Positions 19,524 to 31,164 are shown, numbered from the stretch's first letter. The stretch is DNA of 64,000 nt from Microbacterium sp. MF43 (GCF_012847295.1 NZ_JABBDY010000004.1:310001-374000), one strand, 5' to 3'. Notes: generated by a model not told the origin, from the sequence alone. Made by a program: numbers and translations.

Positions 19524-21053
19524 ATGACCGATTCGCCCGCGAACACGCGCGCCGACGCGCCCGAGCCGTCCGAGGAGGACATCTTCGAGCAGAAGGCGGT
19601 GCGCCTGGCCAAGCGCGAGCGCCTGATCGAAGAACGGGCGGATGCCTCGGGCGGCCCCTATCCCGTCACGCTGCCCATCACCGACTCGATCCCGTCGCTG
19701 CGCGCGCGGTTCGGCGACCTCGAGGCGGGCGCCGAGACCGGTGAGACGGCGGGCGTCGCCGGTCGGATCGTGTTCAGCCGCAACACCGGCAAGCTCTGCT
19801 TCGCGACGCTGCAAGCCGGCGACGGCAGCCGCATTCAGGCGATGGTCTCGCTCGCGGCGGTCGGCGAGGAGTCGCTCCAGCGCTGGAAGGAGCTCGTCGA
19901 CCTCGGAGACCACGTCTTCGTGAAGGGCGAGATCATCTCGAGCCGCCGCGGCGAGCTCTCGATCATGGTGTCGGAGTGGGAGATCGCATCGAAGGCGATC
20001 CTTCCGCTGCCCAACATGTACACCGAGCTCTCGGAGGAGAGCCGCGTGCGCAGCCGGTTCCTCGACCTGATCGTCCGCGACCGCGCGCGGGACACGGTCA
20101 TCGCGCGGTCCCGGGCCAACGCCAGCCTGCGTCAGACCTTCGCGTCCCATGGCTTCATCGAGGTGGAGACCCCGATGCTGCAGGTGCAGCATGGCGGGGC
20201 ATCCGCCCGCCCCTTCACGACGCACTCGAACGCCTTCGACACCGACCTCTACCTGCGCATCGCGCCGGAGCTCTACCTCAAGCGCGCTGTCGTGGGCGGC
20301 ATCGACCGGGTGTTCGAGATCAACCGCAACTTCCGCAATGAGGGCGCCGACTCGACGCACAGCCCCGAGTTCGTGATGATCGAGGCGTACCAGGCGTACA
20401 CCGACTACAACGGCATCGCCGACCTCACGCAGGAGCTCATTCAGAACGCGGCCGTCGCGATCGCCGGCTCGACCACGGTGACGTGGGCCGACGGCACCGT
20501 CTACGACCTGAGCGGGCAGTGGGACCGCATCCCGATGTACGGCTCGCTGTCGGAGGCGTCGGGTCGCGAGGTCACACCCGAGACCTCGCTCGACGAGCTC
20601 GTCGCGTTCGCGAACGAGGTCGGCGTCGACGTTCCGCCGCATGCGACCCACGGCAAGCTCGTCGAGGAGCTGTGGGAGCATTTCGTGAAGCCGGGACTGA
20701 CGCGCCCGACGTTCGTCATGGACTTCCCGATCGACACGAGCCCGCTCGTGCGGGAGCACCGCTCGATCCCCGGCGTCGTCGAGAAGTGGGACCTCTACAC
20801 GCGCGGGTTCGAGCTCGCCACCGGCTACTCCGAGCTGGTCGATCCGGTCATCCAGCGCGAGCGTTTCGTCGAGCAGGCCAAGCTCGCGGCGCGCGGCGAC
20901 CTCGAGGCGATGCGGATCGACGAGGAGTTCCTGCGGGCTCTCGAGCACGGCATGCCGCCCACCGGGGGCATGGGGCTCGGGCTCGACCGCCTGCTGATGG
21001 CGATCACCGGGCTGGGCATCCGCGAGACGATCCTCTTCCCGCTCGTCAAGTAG
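19524..21053 (+). CDS. lysS: Class II lysyl-tRNA synthetase
   Basis: A 509-residue enzyme charging tRNA-Lys. The N-terminal OB domain lies at about 60-165. Class II motif 2 (RVFEINRNFRNEGADSTHSPEF) and motif 3 (GMGLGLDRLLMAI) are intact. GAGGAG lies about 8 nt upstream of the ATG at 19524. It follows the pan region, a common actinobacterial order. Confidence 0.97.
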   Translation: MTDSPANTRADAPEPSEEDIFEQKAVRLAKRERLIEERADASGGPYPVTLPITDSIPSLRARFGDLEAGAETGETAGVAGRIVFSRNTGKLCFATLQAGDGSRIQAMVSLAAVGEESLQRWKELVDLGDHVFVKGEIISSRRGELSIMVSEWEIASKAILPLPNMYTELSEESRVRSRFLDLIVRDRARDTVIARSRANASLRQTFASHGFIEVETPMLQVQHGGASARPFTTHSNAFDTDLYLRIAPELYLKRAVVGGIDRVFEINRNFRNEGADSTHSPEFVMIEAYQAYTDYNGIADLTQELIQNAAVAIAGSTTVTWADGTVYDLSGQWDRIPMYGSLSEASGREVTPETSLDELVAFANEVGVDVPPHATHGKLVEELWEHFVKPGLTRPTFVMDFPIDTSPLVREHRSIPGVVEKWDLYTRGFELATGYSELVDPVIQRERFVEQAKLAARGDLEAMRIDEEFLRALEHGMPPTGGMGLGLDRLLMAITGLGIRETILFPLVK

Positions 21054-21060
21054 CACGCGG

Positions 21061-22212
21061 TCATCGCGCCCCCGAGGAGCGCCGGAACGCCCAGTCGGGC
21101 AGGTGGCCGGCGTGGACGAAGGAGCGCACGATCTCGCTGAGGCCGTGCTCCGGCTCGATCGCGCAGGCCTCGGCGGCGTAGCGGTCGGCATGGGTCGAGC
21201 GACCGAGCGCCCACGAGAGCCATGCGCACATCGCCAGCGGGCCCGGCTTCGACGTGCGAGGGGCTTCGGCGGCCACGTGCCGCGCGAGCGTGAGCGCGCG
21301 CTCGAGGCGTTCGACGTCGGGTCGGTCGCCGTCGCCCCACAGCCGCATCGCGAGGTGCACCGGATACTCCTCACCGGACTCCCACCGCAGCTGCGCCTCG
21401 AACGCCTCGTCGCCGTCGTCCATCGTGCCGGTCCACTGCACGAGGGCGACGTCGCGCAGGGACGGCCTCGACAGGCACCACGCCAGCGCTGCGCTCTGAT
21501 ACGGGGTGAGGTCGTCGGGGTGCCACGCGAGCGCATCCTCGAAGAGAGCGGGGAGGTCGTCGAGGTGGCACACCGTGGCGAGCGCCGTCGGGTCGACCCG
21601 GTCGTCGTCGACGGATGCCTCGCCCGCCGTCCTCGCCCGGTCGTCCTCCCCGCAGAGGAGCTCCACCGCCCGGTCGAATGCGCGCAACGCCCGCCCGACT
21701 CGCTCGGCGCGCAGCAGTCCGACCTCGGGCAGGGTCGCGCCGTCGGACTGGTCGCCGAGGGCAGGGGGGACCGCGTCGGCGCCCTCCGGCAGGACGTCGA
21801 GCTCGGCGAGCGGCCGGCCGCCGGCGGGCAGGGCGGGGTCGTATCTCGAGCCCCAGCCGTCAGCAGCGACGCACAGCGCGTCGGTGGTGCGCAGCCCGCA
21901 CGTGTCGGCGCGGCGCTCGACGGCTGCGAGGAGCGCCTGGTGCGGCATCCCGCCACCGGCGAACTCGGCCGCGCTGTACACGACGGCTGCGACGGCGTCG
22001 GCCTCAGGCAGCCGGCACACCATGCCCAGGACCGTCGCGGCGATGCTGTCGACGGACTCGTCGTCGCCAGGTACGTCGAAGCGCAGAGCGCCGAGGCTCC
22101 TCGCCCCGGCGAAGGGGATCATCACGAGACTCTCGGCGGGCTGGTAGCCGAGCATGCGCGGGACGAGGGACAGGAACTCCGCGGCGTCGGCCGCCTTGAT
22201 GATCGTCGTCAT
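21061..22212 (-). CDS. DUF4192 protein
   Basis: A 383-residue soluble protein of the actinobacterial DUF4192 family, recognised by the N-terminal LSLVPRMLGYQPAESLVMIPF segment and the C-terminal ACAIEPEHGLSEIVRSF stretch. Function unknown. It is convergent with lysS (7 nt between stops) and stands alone on the minus strand. Confidence 0.85.
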   Translation of the reverse strand: MTTIIKAADAAEFLSLVPRMLGYQPAESLVMIPFAGARSLGALRFDVPGDDESVDSIAATVLGMVCRLPEADAVAAVVYSAAEFAGGGMPHQALLAAVERRADTCGLRTTDALCVAADGWGSRYDPALPAGGRPLAELDVLPEGADAVPPALGDQSDGATLPEVGLLRAERVGRALRAFDRAVELLCGEDDRARTAGEASVDDDRVDPTALATVCHLDDLPALFEDALAWHPDDLTPYQSAALAWCLSRPSLRDVALVQWTGTMDDGDEAFEAQLRWESGEEYPVHLAMRLWGDGDRPDVERLERALTLARHVAAEAPRTSKPGPLAMCAWLSWALGRSTHADRYAAEACAIEPEHGLSEIVRSFVHAGHLPDWAFRRSSGAR

Positions 22213-22341
22213 GCCGACCGACTCTGCCGTGGGCGGGAGACCGGCGGGGGAGGCATCCGCCCCCCTGGGAACATCGCGTGATGCGCTCCGCTTGTGGGGG
22301 AAGCGCGAGAGCGGCGGTGGGTGGCCGCGTATCCTTGATGC

Positions 22342-22548
22342 ATGGACGATTACTGGGTCGCCGTCGTGTGGACGCTGCTCCCGACGATCGTCGTCAGTGC
22401 CATCTTCTTCTTCGTGCTCCGCAGCATCATCCGCGCGGACCGCACCGAACGGCGCGAATACGCCCGCATCGAAGCCGAGGAACGCGCCAAGCGCGGCCTG
22501 CCGCCGGTCGCGGCATCCGTCGAGACACCCACCGCATCCGAGCGCTGA
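22342..22548 (+). CDS. Small single-span membrane protein
   Basis: A 68-residue protein with one hydrophobic helix at about residues 5-28, followed by a charged, Arg/Glu-rich cytoplasmic tail. Not recognised beyond Microbacteriaceae-type hypothetical proteins. No strong ribosome site is seen. It lies 54 nt ahead of the cardiolipin synthase gene and may be co-transcribed with it. Confidence 0.65.
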   Translation: MDDYWVAVVWTLLPTIVVSAIFFFVLRSIIRADRTERREYARIEAEERAKRGLPPVAASVETPTASER

Positions 22549-22602
22549 CCCCGGTCCCCACTAAGGTGGGGCACACGCATCCGGGGAACGCGAGGAGCAT
22601 TC

Positions 22603-24069
22603 GTGATCACTGTCACGTTCGACGCGACGTGGTGGCTGGTGCTCGTCTTCGTGACCGACCTCGTCATCCGGATCGCCGCGATCATCATCGTTCCGCGCAA
22701 TCGCCGCCCCACCGCCGCGATGGCGTGGCTGCTCGCGATCTACTTCATCCCGATCATCGGCGTCTTCCTGTTCCTGCTGATCGGCAATCCCCGGCTGCCG
22801 CGCAAGCGCCGCCGCAAGCAGGAGCGGATCAACGACTACATCCACGACACGAGCGCGTCGCTCGACTTCGGCACGCTGCGCCCTCATGCGCCGGACTGGT
22901 TCACCTCGCTGGTCACCCTCAACCGCACCCTCGGCGCCATGCCCCTGGCCGGCGACAACTCCGCGCACATCATCGGCGGCTACCAGGAGAGCCTCGACGA
23001 GATGGCCAATGCGATCCGCAAGGCCGAGCGCTACGTGCATGTCGAGTTCTACATCTTCCAGGCCGACCACGCGACCGACAACTTCTTCACCGCGCTCGAA
23101 GAGGTGAGCGCGCGCGGGGTCACCGTCCGTGTTCTGCTGGACCATTGGGCGAACCGCGGAAAGCCGTTCTACAAGGCGACGCTCAAGCGGCTCACCGCGA
23201 TGGGGGCGCAGTGGCACCTGATGCTCCCCGTGCAGCCGCTCAAGGGCAAGTACCAGCGTCCCGACCTCCGCAATCACCGCAAGCTCGTCGTCATCGACGG
23301 GCGCGTCGCGTTCACGGGCTCGCAGAACGTCACCGACTCCACCTACAACCTGCGCAAGAACATCCGTCGCGGCCTCCACTGGGTCGACCTCATGGTGCGC
23401 ATCGAGGGGCCGGTCGTGGCATCCGTCAACGCCGTCTTCCTGTCGGACTGGTACAGCGAGACCGATGAGATCCTCACCGACGAGATCGACCTGTTCGACG
23501 TGAAGTCCGGTCCGGGAGACCTCGACTGCCAGATCGTGCCGTCGGGGCCGGGCTTCGAGTTCCAGAACAACCTCAAGCTGTTCGCGGCGCTCCTGTACGC
23601 CGCCCAGCGCCAGGCGATCGTCGTGAGCCCGTACTTCGTGCCCGACGAGGCTCTCCTGCTCGCGATCACCACGGCGTGCCAACGGGGCATCCACGTCGAG
23701 CTGTTCGTCTCGGAGGAGGGCGACCAGGCCCTCGTGTACCACGCCCAGCGCAGCTACTACGAGGCGCTGCTGCGCGCCGGCGTGAAGATCTGGATGTACC
23801 AGCGCCCCTTCATCCTGCACTCCAAGTCGATGACGATCGACGACGAGGTCGCGATCGTCGGCTCGAGCAACATGGACATGCGCTCGTTCGGTCTCAACAT
23901 GGAGATCTCGATGCTCGTGCGCGGCGAGGAGTTCATCCGCCAGATGCGCGCGGTCGAAGACGGCTACCGCTCGCTGAGCCGCGAGCTGACCCTCGAGGAG
24001 TGGATGAAGCAGCCGCTGCGCTCGACGGTGCTCGACAATCTCGCGAGGCTGACCTCGGCGCTGCAATAG
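22603..24069 (+). CDS. cls: Cardiolipin synthase
   Basis: A 488-residue membrane phospholipase-D-superfamily enzyme making cardiolipin from phosphatidylglycerol. Two N-terminal helices (about 5-25 and 37-58) are followed by two HKD motifs: NHRKLVVIDGRVAFTGS and LHSKSMTIDDEVAIVGS. Full length for bacterial ClsA-type enzymes. GTG start; GCGAGGAGC lies about 5 nt upstream. Confidence 0.95.
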   Translation: MITVTFDATWWLVLVFVTDLVIRIAAIIIVPRNRRPTAAMAWLLAIYFIPIIGVFLFLLIGNPRLPRKRRRKQERINDYIHDTSASLDFGTLRPHAPDWFTSLVTLNRTLGAMPLAGDNSAHIIGGYQESLDEMANAIRKAERYVHVEFYIFQADHATDNFFTALEEVSARGVTVRVLLDHWANRGKPFYKATLKRLTAMGAQWHLMLPVQPLKGKYQRPDLRNHRKLVVIDGRVAFTGSQNVTDSTYNLRKNIRRGLHWVDLMVRIEGPVVASVNAVFLSDWYSETDEILTDEIDLFDVKSGPGDLDCQIVPSGPGFEFQNNLKLFAALLYAAQRQAIVVSPYFVPDEALLLAITTACQRGIHVELFVSEEGDQALVYHAQRSYYEALLRAGVKIWMYQRPFILHSKSMTIDDEVAIVGSSNMDMRSFGLNMEISMLVRGEEFIRQMRAVEDGYRSLSRELTLEEWMKQPLRSTVLDNLARLTSALQ

Positions 24070-24196
24070 GTGATCTTCGGGGTGATTGTGACCCGAGCGT
24101 GACCGAGACCCCTGAGATTCCCGTCCCGGTTGGGACACCATAAGGTCGACGGATGCCTCGGCCCGGCGTCCGCTCCGTTCACGGAAGGGTTCTCCC

Positions 24197-24934
24197 ATGG
24201 CTCCTCGCACTCGCTCCGCTCTGGCCGGCCTCGGCCTGGCAGTCCTCCTCACCGGTGTGCTCGCGGCATGCGCCACCGGAAGCGGCGGCACCACCCCGTC
24301 GGCATCCGAGGGAGGTGACGACGACAACGGCTCGGGCAACGAACAGGAGGTCGGAGCCGCCTGGCTCGACGGCGGCCGCGCGATCGGCATCGTCACGCAG
24401 GGCAGCTCCACGTGCATCCCCACAGCCGAAGAGACGACGTACGCCGACGGCGTGCTGAACGTCACGCTGGTCGAGGTGGAGGGCGACACCGCGTGCACCG
24501 CGGATCTCGTGCCGCGCGTCTCACTCGTTCAGGTTCCCGGAGACGTCGATCCCGAGCAGGACCTCGAGATCAAGGTCACGGGCGACGGCTGGACGGGCGA
24601 CACCGACCTCGGCGGCGTGCCGGGCCTCAAGACCGGAGGCGAGACCGACTACCTCCCGAGCGCCGGGTGGACCGACGTCGACGGCCAGTTCGTCATTCTC
24701 ACGTGGGGCTCGTCCTCGTGCGTGCCCGTCGTCGAGAACACCGAGGCGACGAGCGCGACCGAGATCACCGTCACCTTCGTCACCCCGCCCGCCGACCAGG
24801 TCTGCACCATGGACATGGCCCCGCGCGGCACGGTCGCCTCCGTGCTCGAGGTCGAAGACGAGGACGCCGAGATCTTCGCGATCCTCACCGGCGCGGAGTT
24901 CGACAACGTGCGGATCCCGATCATCCCCAACTGA
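24197..24934 (+). CDS. Putative lipoprotein of unknown function
   Basis: A 245-residue exported protein with a signal peptide and lipobox (VLAAC, Cys at about 26), then a Gly/Ser/Asp-rich linker. The mature part shows two similar halves, each with paired cysteines in GSSTCIP...DTACTADLVPR and GSSSCVP...DQVCTMDMAPR, suggesting a duplicated disulfide-bonded domain. No family name can be assigned. Single gene, ending before a perfect palindrome. Confidence 0.75.
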   Translation: MAPRTRSALAGLGLAVLLTGVLAACATGSGGTTPSASEGGDDDNGSGNEQEVGAAWLDGGRAIGIVTQGSSTCIPTAEETTYADGVLNVTLVEVEGDTACTADLVPRVSLVQVPGDVDPEQDLEIKVTGDGWTGDTDLGGVPGLKTGGETDYLPSAGWTDVDGQFVILTWGSSSCVPVVENTEATSATEITVTFVTPPADQVCTMDMAPRGTVASVLEVEDEDAEIFAILTGAEFDNVRIPIIPN

Positions 24935-24947
24935 GTCGGCAGGGGAG

Positions 24948-24971
24948 CGGATGCCTCGGCCGAGGCATCCG
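24948..24971. repeat. Perfect 24-bp GGATGCC palindrome, convergent gap
   Basis: CGGATGCCTCGG directly abuts its complement. It lies 13 nt after the lipoprotein stop in a convergent gap, so it may act as a terminator. Confidence 0.7.
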
Positions 24972-25057
24972 TCCCTTCGCATGGCGCGCCCCTTTCCTGC
25001 GCGCGCTGCACCGATCCACGCAGCGCGTGCAGGAAACGGCAGCGCTCGGCCCGCCGC

Positions 25058-25288
25058 TCAGTCGGCGCGGACCAGCAGCTCGCCGATCTCGCAGTCCAGA
25101 GCCCGGCAGATCGCGGACAGCGTGGAGTAACGGATCGCCCGCGCGCGGTCGTTCTTGAGGATCGACAAGTTCACGACCGAGACGCCGACGAGCTCCGACA
25201 GGCGCGTGAGCGTCATGCCGCGCTCCTCGAGGAGCTCGTCAAGGCGGCAGTGGACCCCGGACGGGCCGTCCTCTTCGGCGGGGCTCAC
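25058..25288 (-). CDS. XRE-family HTH regulator
   Basis: A 76-residue protein that is almost all helix-turn-helix: MTLTRLSELVGVSVVNLSILKNDRARAIRYSTLSAICRAL, of the YozG/Cro-like type. The GTG at 25288 overlaps the stop of the upstream membrane gene by 4 nt. Such small XRE proteins are regularly paired with DUF2975 membrane proteins and are thought to regulate the pair. Confidence 0.85.
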   Translation of the reverse strand: MSPAEEDGPSGVHCRLDELLEERGMTLTRLSELVGVSVVNLSILKNDRARAIRYSTLSAICRALDCEIGELLVRAD

Positions 25289-26031
25289 ACCAGCGTCTCC
25301 GTGTCCTTCTGCATGCGCACCCCGATCTGAAAGGCCGCCGCGACGAGCGCCAGGCCGAGCGCCCAGCCGATGGGCGCGAAGTCGAGGTTCATTGTGAAGA
25401 GGCTCAGGCCGGGATACGGGCCATTCCCGTCGTCGCCCCCGGTGACTTCTCTCACGCCCAGATACTCCACGGTCGCCGTGCGCCCGAACGCGCCTGCCAC
25501 TTGCCCTCCCAAGCCGCCGATCACGACTGCGACAGCTGCGGCGCCGATCACATGAGGCAACGCGCGCGTGAAGGGCCTGCCTCGGAGGAGCATGATCGAC
25601 AGCCAGGCCACGGCTACCCCGATCGCGATGGAGGTGAGCGCCGGGAGAGCCGTCTCGAGATAAAGGAGCCAGCGGGGACCGAGCGGGAGGCCGCTCACCT
25701 CGACCCATGCGGTTTGGTACCCGCTGTTGACGAGATGCTCGACGCCGTCGAGGCGGTCGATGGGTGAGCCGTAGTACCCGATGTCATTCACGATCGAGGG
25801 TTCCGAGCCGAAGACGACGACTGCATTCGTGACGAGGCTGAGCGTGCCGAGCGCTGCGGCGAGCATTCCTCCCGCGCCGACGAGTGAGACGATCCATGAC
25901 TCCAGCGGGGTGAGATTCCCTCCGCGAGGCGGACGCCGGCGCGCGACGATGACGAGCACGAGGGCGGTGCCCACCGCGATCGGCAGGACCACCGTAACCA
26001 AGAGGACCTCTGTCGGCACGATCGCCTCCAT
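25285..26031 (-). CDS. DUF2975-like membrane protein
   Basis: A 248-residue membrane protein with about four helices (about 7-28, 45-68, 126-150, 165-188, with a weaker one near 220-240). The length, topology and coupling to a small XRE gene match DUF2975 proteins. The ATG at 26031 has a poor ribosome site; the promoter region contains ATATCG/CGATAT half-sites. Role unknown; possibly a membrane sensor coupled to the XRE protein. Confidence 0.7.
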   Translation of the reverse strand: MEAIVPTEVLLVTVVLPIAVGTALVLVIVARRRPPRGGNLTPLESWIVSLVGAGGMLAAALGTLSLVTNAVVVFGSEPSIVNDIGYYGSPIDRLDGVEHLVNSGYQTAWVEVSGLPLGPRWLLYLETALPALTSIAIGVAVAWLSIMLLRGRPFTRALPHVIGAAAVAVVIGGLGGQVAGAFGRTATVEYLGVREVTGGDDGNGPYPGLSLFTMNLDFAPIGWALGLALVAAAFQIGVRMQKDTETLV

Positions 26032-26062
26032 ATCGATAAACGTTGTTATTGAAAAACGATAT
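26031..26062 (-). promoter_or_regulatory. AT-rich inverted half-sites upstream of the DUF2975/XRE pair
   Basis: TATCGATAAACG and ACGATAT face each other around an AT-rich centre in otherwise GC-rich DNA, directly upstream of the DUF2975 start. This could be the autoregulatory operator of the XRE protein. Confidence 0.35.
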
Positions 26063-26094
26063 GGCGGCGCAGTGCACGCGTCAAGAACCGAAAC

Positions 26095-26120
26095 GGGACG
26101 GATGCCGCGGCATCCGTCCC
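26095..26120. repeat. GGATGCC inverted repeat in a divergent gap
   Basis: A perfect 12-bp stem, GGGACGGATGCC and its complement, with a 2-nt loop. It lies between divergent starts (DUF2975 and clpC), so it cannot simply be a gene-end terminator. Confidence 0.7.
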
Positions 26121-26242
26121 CGTACGTCACGACCGATCCGCCCCTGGCGAACACGGACTTGCGGCCCCGACCCTCTCGTTACCCTCGATGTAAGGCGCCA
26201 GGAGTGCATCCGCGCACCGGTGGCGCCCCGGAGGAGTGAACG

Positions 26243-28768
<2,526 letters not shown>

Positions 28769-28784
28769 GTTCTGAAGGACGACG

Positions 28785-28817
28785 CGAAGAGCGGATGCTG
28801 CAGGCATCCGCTCTTCG
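28785..28817 (+). terminator. Terminator of clpC with GGATGC core
   Basis: A perfect 14-bp stem (CGAAGAGCGGATGC and its complement) with a 5-nt loop, followed by TCGTTT. The arms are nearly the same as those of the 7493-7524 hairpin. Confidence 0.8.
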
Positions 28818-28959
28818 TCGTTTCCGGCCCCGCGATCGGCGTCGAAGTACCAGGCAGAACGCCGCGCAGGTCGCGCGCTGAGGCGTTGTCACGGCGTGGC
28901 TCGTGAATCCTCGACGCCCGCGGCCTCGGCCGGGTCGGCCGGGGCCCTACGCTGGACGG

Positions 28960-29466
28960 GTGAGTGAGTTCACGGTCCGTCCGGCGCGGACGCAGGACGT
29001 GCGCGGCATCCAGGCGATGCTCGAGCCGTTCGTGCAGCGCCGGATCCTGCTCGGCAAGGACCTCGTGGTGCTCTTCGAGGCCACGCAGCAGTTCGTCGTC
29101 GCCGAGGATGCGGCGGGCAACCTGGTCGGCTGCGGGGCGCTGCACGTCATGTGGGAGGACCTCGGTGAGATCCGCACCCTCATCGTCGTCGACGAGTGGC
29201 TGCACCACGGCGTCGGCCGCGCGATCGTCGAGTCGCTCGAGGAGAACGCACGCCGCCTCGGTCTGTCGCGGCTGTTCTGCCTGACGTTCGAGGTCGACTT
29301 CTTCACCCGGCGCGGGTTCGCCCCGATCGGCGAGCAGGTCGTCGATCCCGACGTCTACTCCCAGCTCATCCGCTCACCCGACGAAGGTGTCGCGGAATTC
29401 CTGGATCTTGCCCACGTCAAGCCGAACACCCTCGGCAACACCCGCATGCTGAAGGTCCTCGGTTGA
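28960..29466 (+). CDS. argA: Amino-acid N-acetyltransferase (N-acetylglutamate synthase type)
   Basis: A 168-residue GNAT enzyme, probably making N-acetylglutamate for arginine synthesis, as in short actinobacterial ArgA. Acetyl-CoA loop HHGVGRAIVESLE is at about residue 84, followed by LFCLTFEVDFFTRRGF. The C-terminal FLDLAHVKPNTLGNTRML is typical of the family. GTG start at 28960. The downstream gene overlaps by 4 nt. Confidence 0.85.
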   Translation: MSEFTVRPARTQDVRGIQAMLEPFVQRRILLGKDLVVLFEATQQFVVAEDAAGNLVGCGALHVMWEDLGEIRTLIVVDEWLHHGVGRAIVESLEENARRLGLSRLFCLTFEVDFFTRRGFAPIGEQVVDPDVYSQLIRSPDEGVAEFLDLAHVKPNTLGNTRMLKVLG

Positions 29467-29729
29467 GGCCCGGCATCTGGTCGTACGTCTTCGGAGGCGT
29501 CGGCCTGCTCGCGTTCCTGGGCACGGCCGGGCTCTACGCGGGCGCGACGGAATTCCTGCCGCTGTGGGGCCTGGCGATCCTGTGGGCGGCGTGGGCCGCG
29601 CTGCTGGTGTTCGCCATCTGGCTCATGCGGATGTCGCCCGCGTGGGTTCTCGCTGTCCCGGTGCTCTCGGTGATCCTCTTTGCGATGCTGACCGGGATCC
29701 TCGAGGTCGTGCTGCTCTTCCTGCTCTGA
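29463..29729 (+). CDS. Small membrane protein
   Basis: An 88-residue protein with three closely spaced hydrophobic segments (about 7-25, 31-50, 57-86). It starts at TTG 29463, overlapping the argA stop in TTGA. Not recognised. The coupling to argA suggests co-translation, not a shared role. Confidence 0.65.
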   Translation: MRPGIWSYVFGGVGLLAFLGTAGLYAGATEFLPLWGLAILWAAWAALLVFAIWLMRMSPAWVLAVPVLSVILFAMLTGILEVVLLFLL

Positions 29730-29746
29730 GCCTCTCGGGGGCGGGC

Positions 29747-30064
29747 TCAGTCGAACAGGTCGCTGAGCCAGTGCTCTTTCTTCTTCGGGCGGTGCCCCGG
29801 GTTGTAGCCCCGCTGGTCGTAACGCGGGTCGTATGACTGCTGACCGTAAGGGTCCTGCGCGGGCGGGGCATACCCCTGCTGCCCGTACCCCGACGCCGCC
29901 GGCGCTGCGGGTGCTGCGCCCGCCGATTCGCGCGCCGCGCGCTCGAGGATCTTGTCGAGCTCGCCGCGGTCGAGCCACACGCCGCGGCAGGTGGGGCAGT
30001 AGTCGATCTCGACGCCGGAGCGCTCGCTCATCACGAGCACGGAACCGTCGGTGGGGCACTTCAT
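29747..30064 (-). CDS. Zinc-ribbon (zf-TFIIB) protein
   Basis: A 105-residue protein. The N-terminal half has CPTD and CPTCRGVWLDRGELDKIL, the zf-TFIIB zinc ribbon. The rest is a Tyr/Gln/Pro/Gly low-complexity region ending in a basic-hydrophobic HWLSDLFD tail. GAGGAGGA precedes the ATG. Role unknown. Confidence 0.85.
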   Translation of the reverse strand: MKCPTDGSVLVMSERSGVEIDYCPTCRGVWLDRGELDKILERAARESAGAAPAAPAASGYGQQGYAPPAQDPYGQQSYDPRYDQRGYNPGHRPKKKEHWLSDLFD

Positions 30065-30179
30065 GGGGTCCTCCTCGATGTCCGTTCGACCCTATCGATC
30101 CCGCCCTTGCGCCACCTGTGAAGGCCGGGAGCGGGCGTGCCGGACGGGTGGGGCGGATGCCTCGACCTACGCTGGAGAG

Positions 30180-30863
30180 GTGACCGGTACGAGCCCCCGC
30201 AGAAGCCACTCCCCGGCGGTGTACCGACGCCGCCGGCTGGTGCTGCTGCTGGCGCTCCTCGCGATCGTCGCGGGGGTGGTGTGGCTTCTCGTGGCGCAGC
30301 CGTGGGCGGGCGCGGCATCCGAGAATCCGTCGCCCCAGGTGTCGCAGACACCGGATGCCTCCCCCACCCCTCCCGCGACGCCGACGGCGACGCCGACCGC
30401 CGAAGCTGTCGCCACACCCGCACCGACTCCGTCGGGCACGGGACAGCCCGCCCTCGATCCCTGCGACGACGGCGATGTCGCCGTCGAGGCGGTCACCGAC
30501 CGCAGCTCCTACGCCGCCGATCAGCAGCCGGCTCTCACGATCAAGCTCACCAACACCTCCCCGGCCGACTGCACGCTCAACGTGGGCACGAGCGGCCAGG
30601 TGTTCACGGTGACGAGCGGATCGGATGTCTGGTGGCGTTCCACCGACTGCCAGACCGAGTCGAGCGACATGGTCGTCACACTCAAGGCCGGACAGTCCGT
30701 GGCGAGCGCGTCACCGCTCGTCTGGGACCGCACCCGCTCGTCGGTCGACACGTGCGACGACGACACGCGCCAGCGCGCACCGGGAGGCGGGGCGTCATAT
30801 CACCTGTCGGTGCAGATCGCCGGCATCGAGGCGGAGTCGACAGCCCAATTCCTGCTCTACTGA
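30180..30863 (+). CDS. Membrane-anchored DUF4232-like protein
   Basis: A 227-residue protein with one N-terminal membrane helix (about 18-40), a Pro/Thr/Ala-rich wall-spanning linker (about 45-85) and an extracellular Ig-like domain of about 135 residues with conserved cysteines (DPCDDG, ADCTLNV, STDCQTE, VDTCDDD). The domain is like DUF4232, seen in many actinobacterial surface proteins of unknown role. GTG start preceded by GGAGA. Confidence 0.75.
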   Translation: MTGTSPRRSHSPAVYRRRRLVLLLALLAIVAGVVWLLVAQPWAGAASENPSPQVSQTPDASPTPPATPTATPTAEAVATPAPTPSGTGQPALDPCDDGDVAVEAVTDRSSYAADQQPALTIKLTNTSPADCTLNVGTSGQVFTVTSGSDVWWRSTDCQTESSDMVVTLKAGQSVASASPLVWDRTRSSVDTCDDDTRQRAPGGGASYHLSVQIAGIEAESTAQFLLY

Positions 30864-30924
30864 CGAGGCCCCCGACTGGCCGCGACCTCGCGGCTTCGGC
30901 GCGTAGTCGTCCGAGGCACGGAAA

Positions 30925-30956
30925 AGGCCCCCGGGGTTGGGGACTCCCGGGGGCCT
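30925..30956. terminator. Bidirectional GC-rich terminator
   Basis: An 11-bp stem, AGGCCCCCGGG and its complement, around a 10-nt loop, with AAAA before it, so the minus strand ends in TTTT. It lies 61 nt past the DUF4232 gene stop. Confidence 0.75.
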
Positions 30957-31012
30957 GCCACTGTCGATCTAGACGGGCGCCCCCAAGGCGCGGATCTTCG
31001 ACAATGTGTGAG

Positions 31013-31056
31013 GTGATGCTGGGGACATCACGCTCCGAGGTGCTGGGGACACCTCG
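31013..31056. repeat. Twin hairpins with identical CTGGGGA loops
   Basis: GTGATG-CTGGGGA-CATCAC (31013-31031) and CGAGGTG-CTGGGGA-CACCTCG (31036-31056). The stems differ but each is fully paired, which looks like compensated structure, while the 7-nt loop is unchanged. Confidence 0.5.
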
Positions 31057-31144
31057 CGTACAAGATTACGTGGATTGGTTGAACCTTGTCTGTCCCCACT
31101 TCGGTGGACAAAGTGCTCAGGATTCGCTTTAGAAACGCGCATCC

Positions 31145-31164
31145 TGTCCCCCTTATGGGGGACA
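31145..31164. promoter_or_regulatory. Near-perfect palindrome TGTCCCCC-TTAT-GGGGGACA
   Basis: Second copy of the element at 5418-5437, differing by one centre base and followed by AGG. It lies downstream of the permease gene and 281 nt past the DUF4232 gene, so it is not obviously a promoter of either. Confidence 0.45.

Noticed and set aside
19272-21956. An 894-codon minus frame across lysS and DUF4192
   Set aside because: It joins the shadow of lysS to an alternate frame of DUF4192; neither half resembles a protein family.
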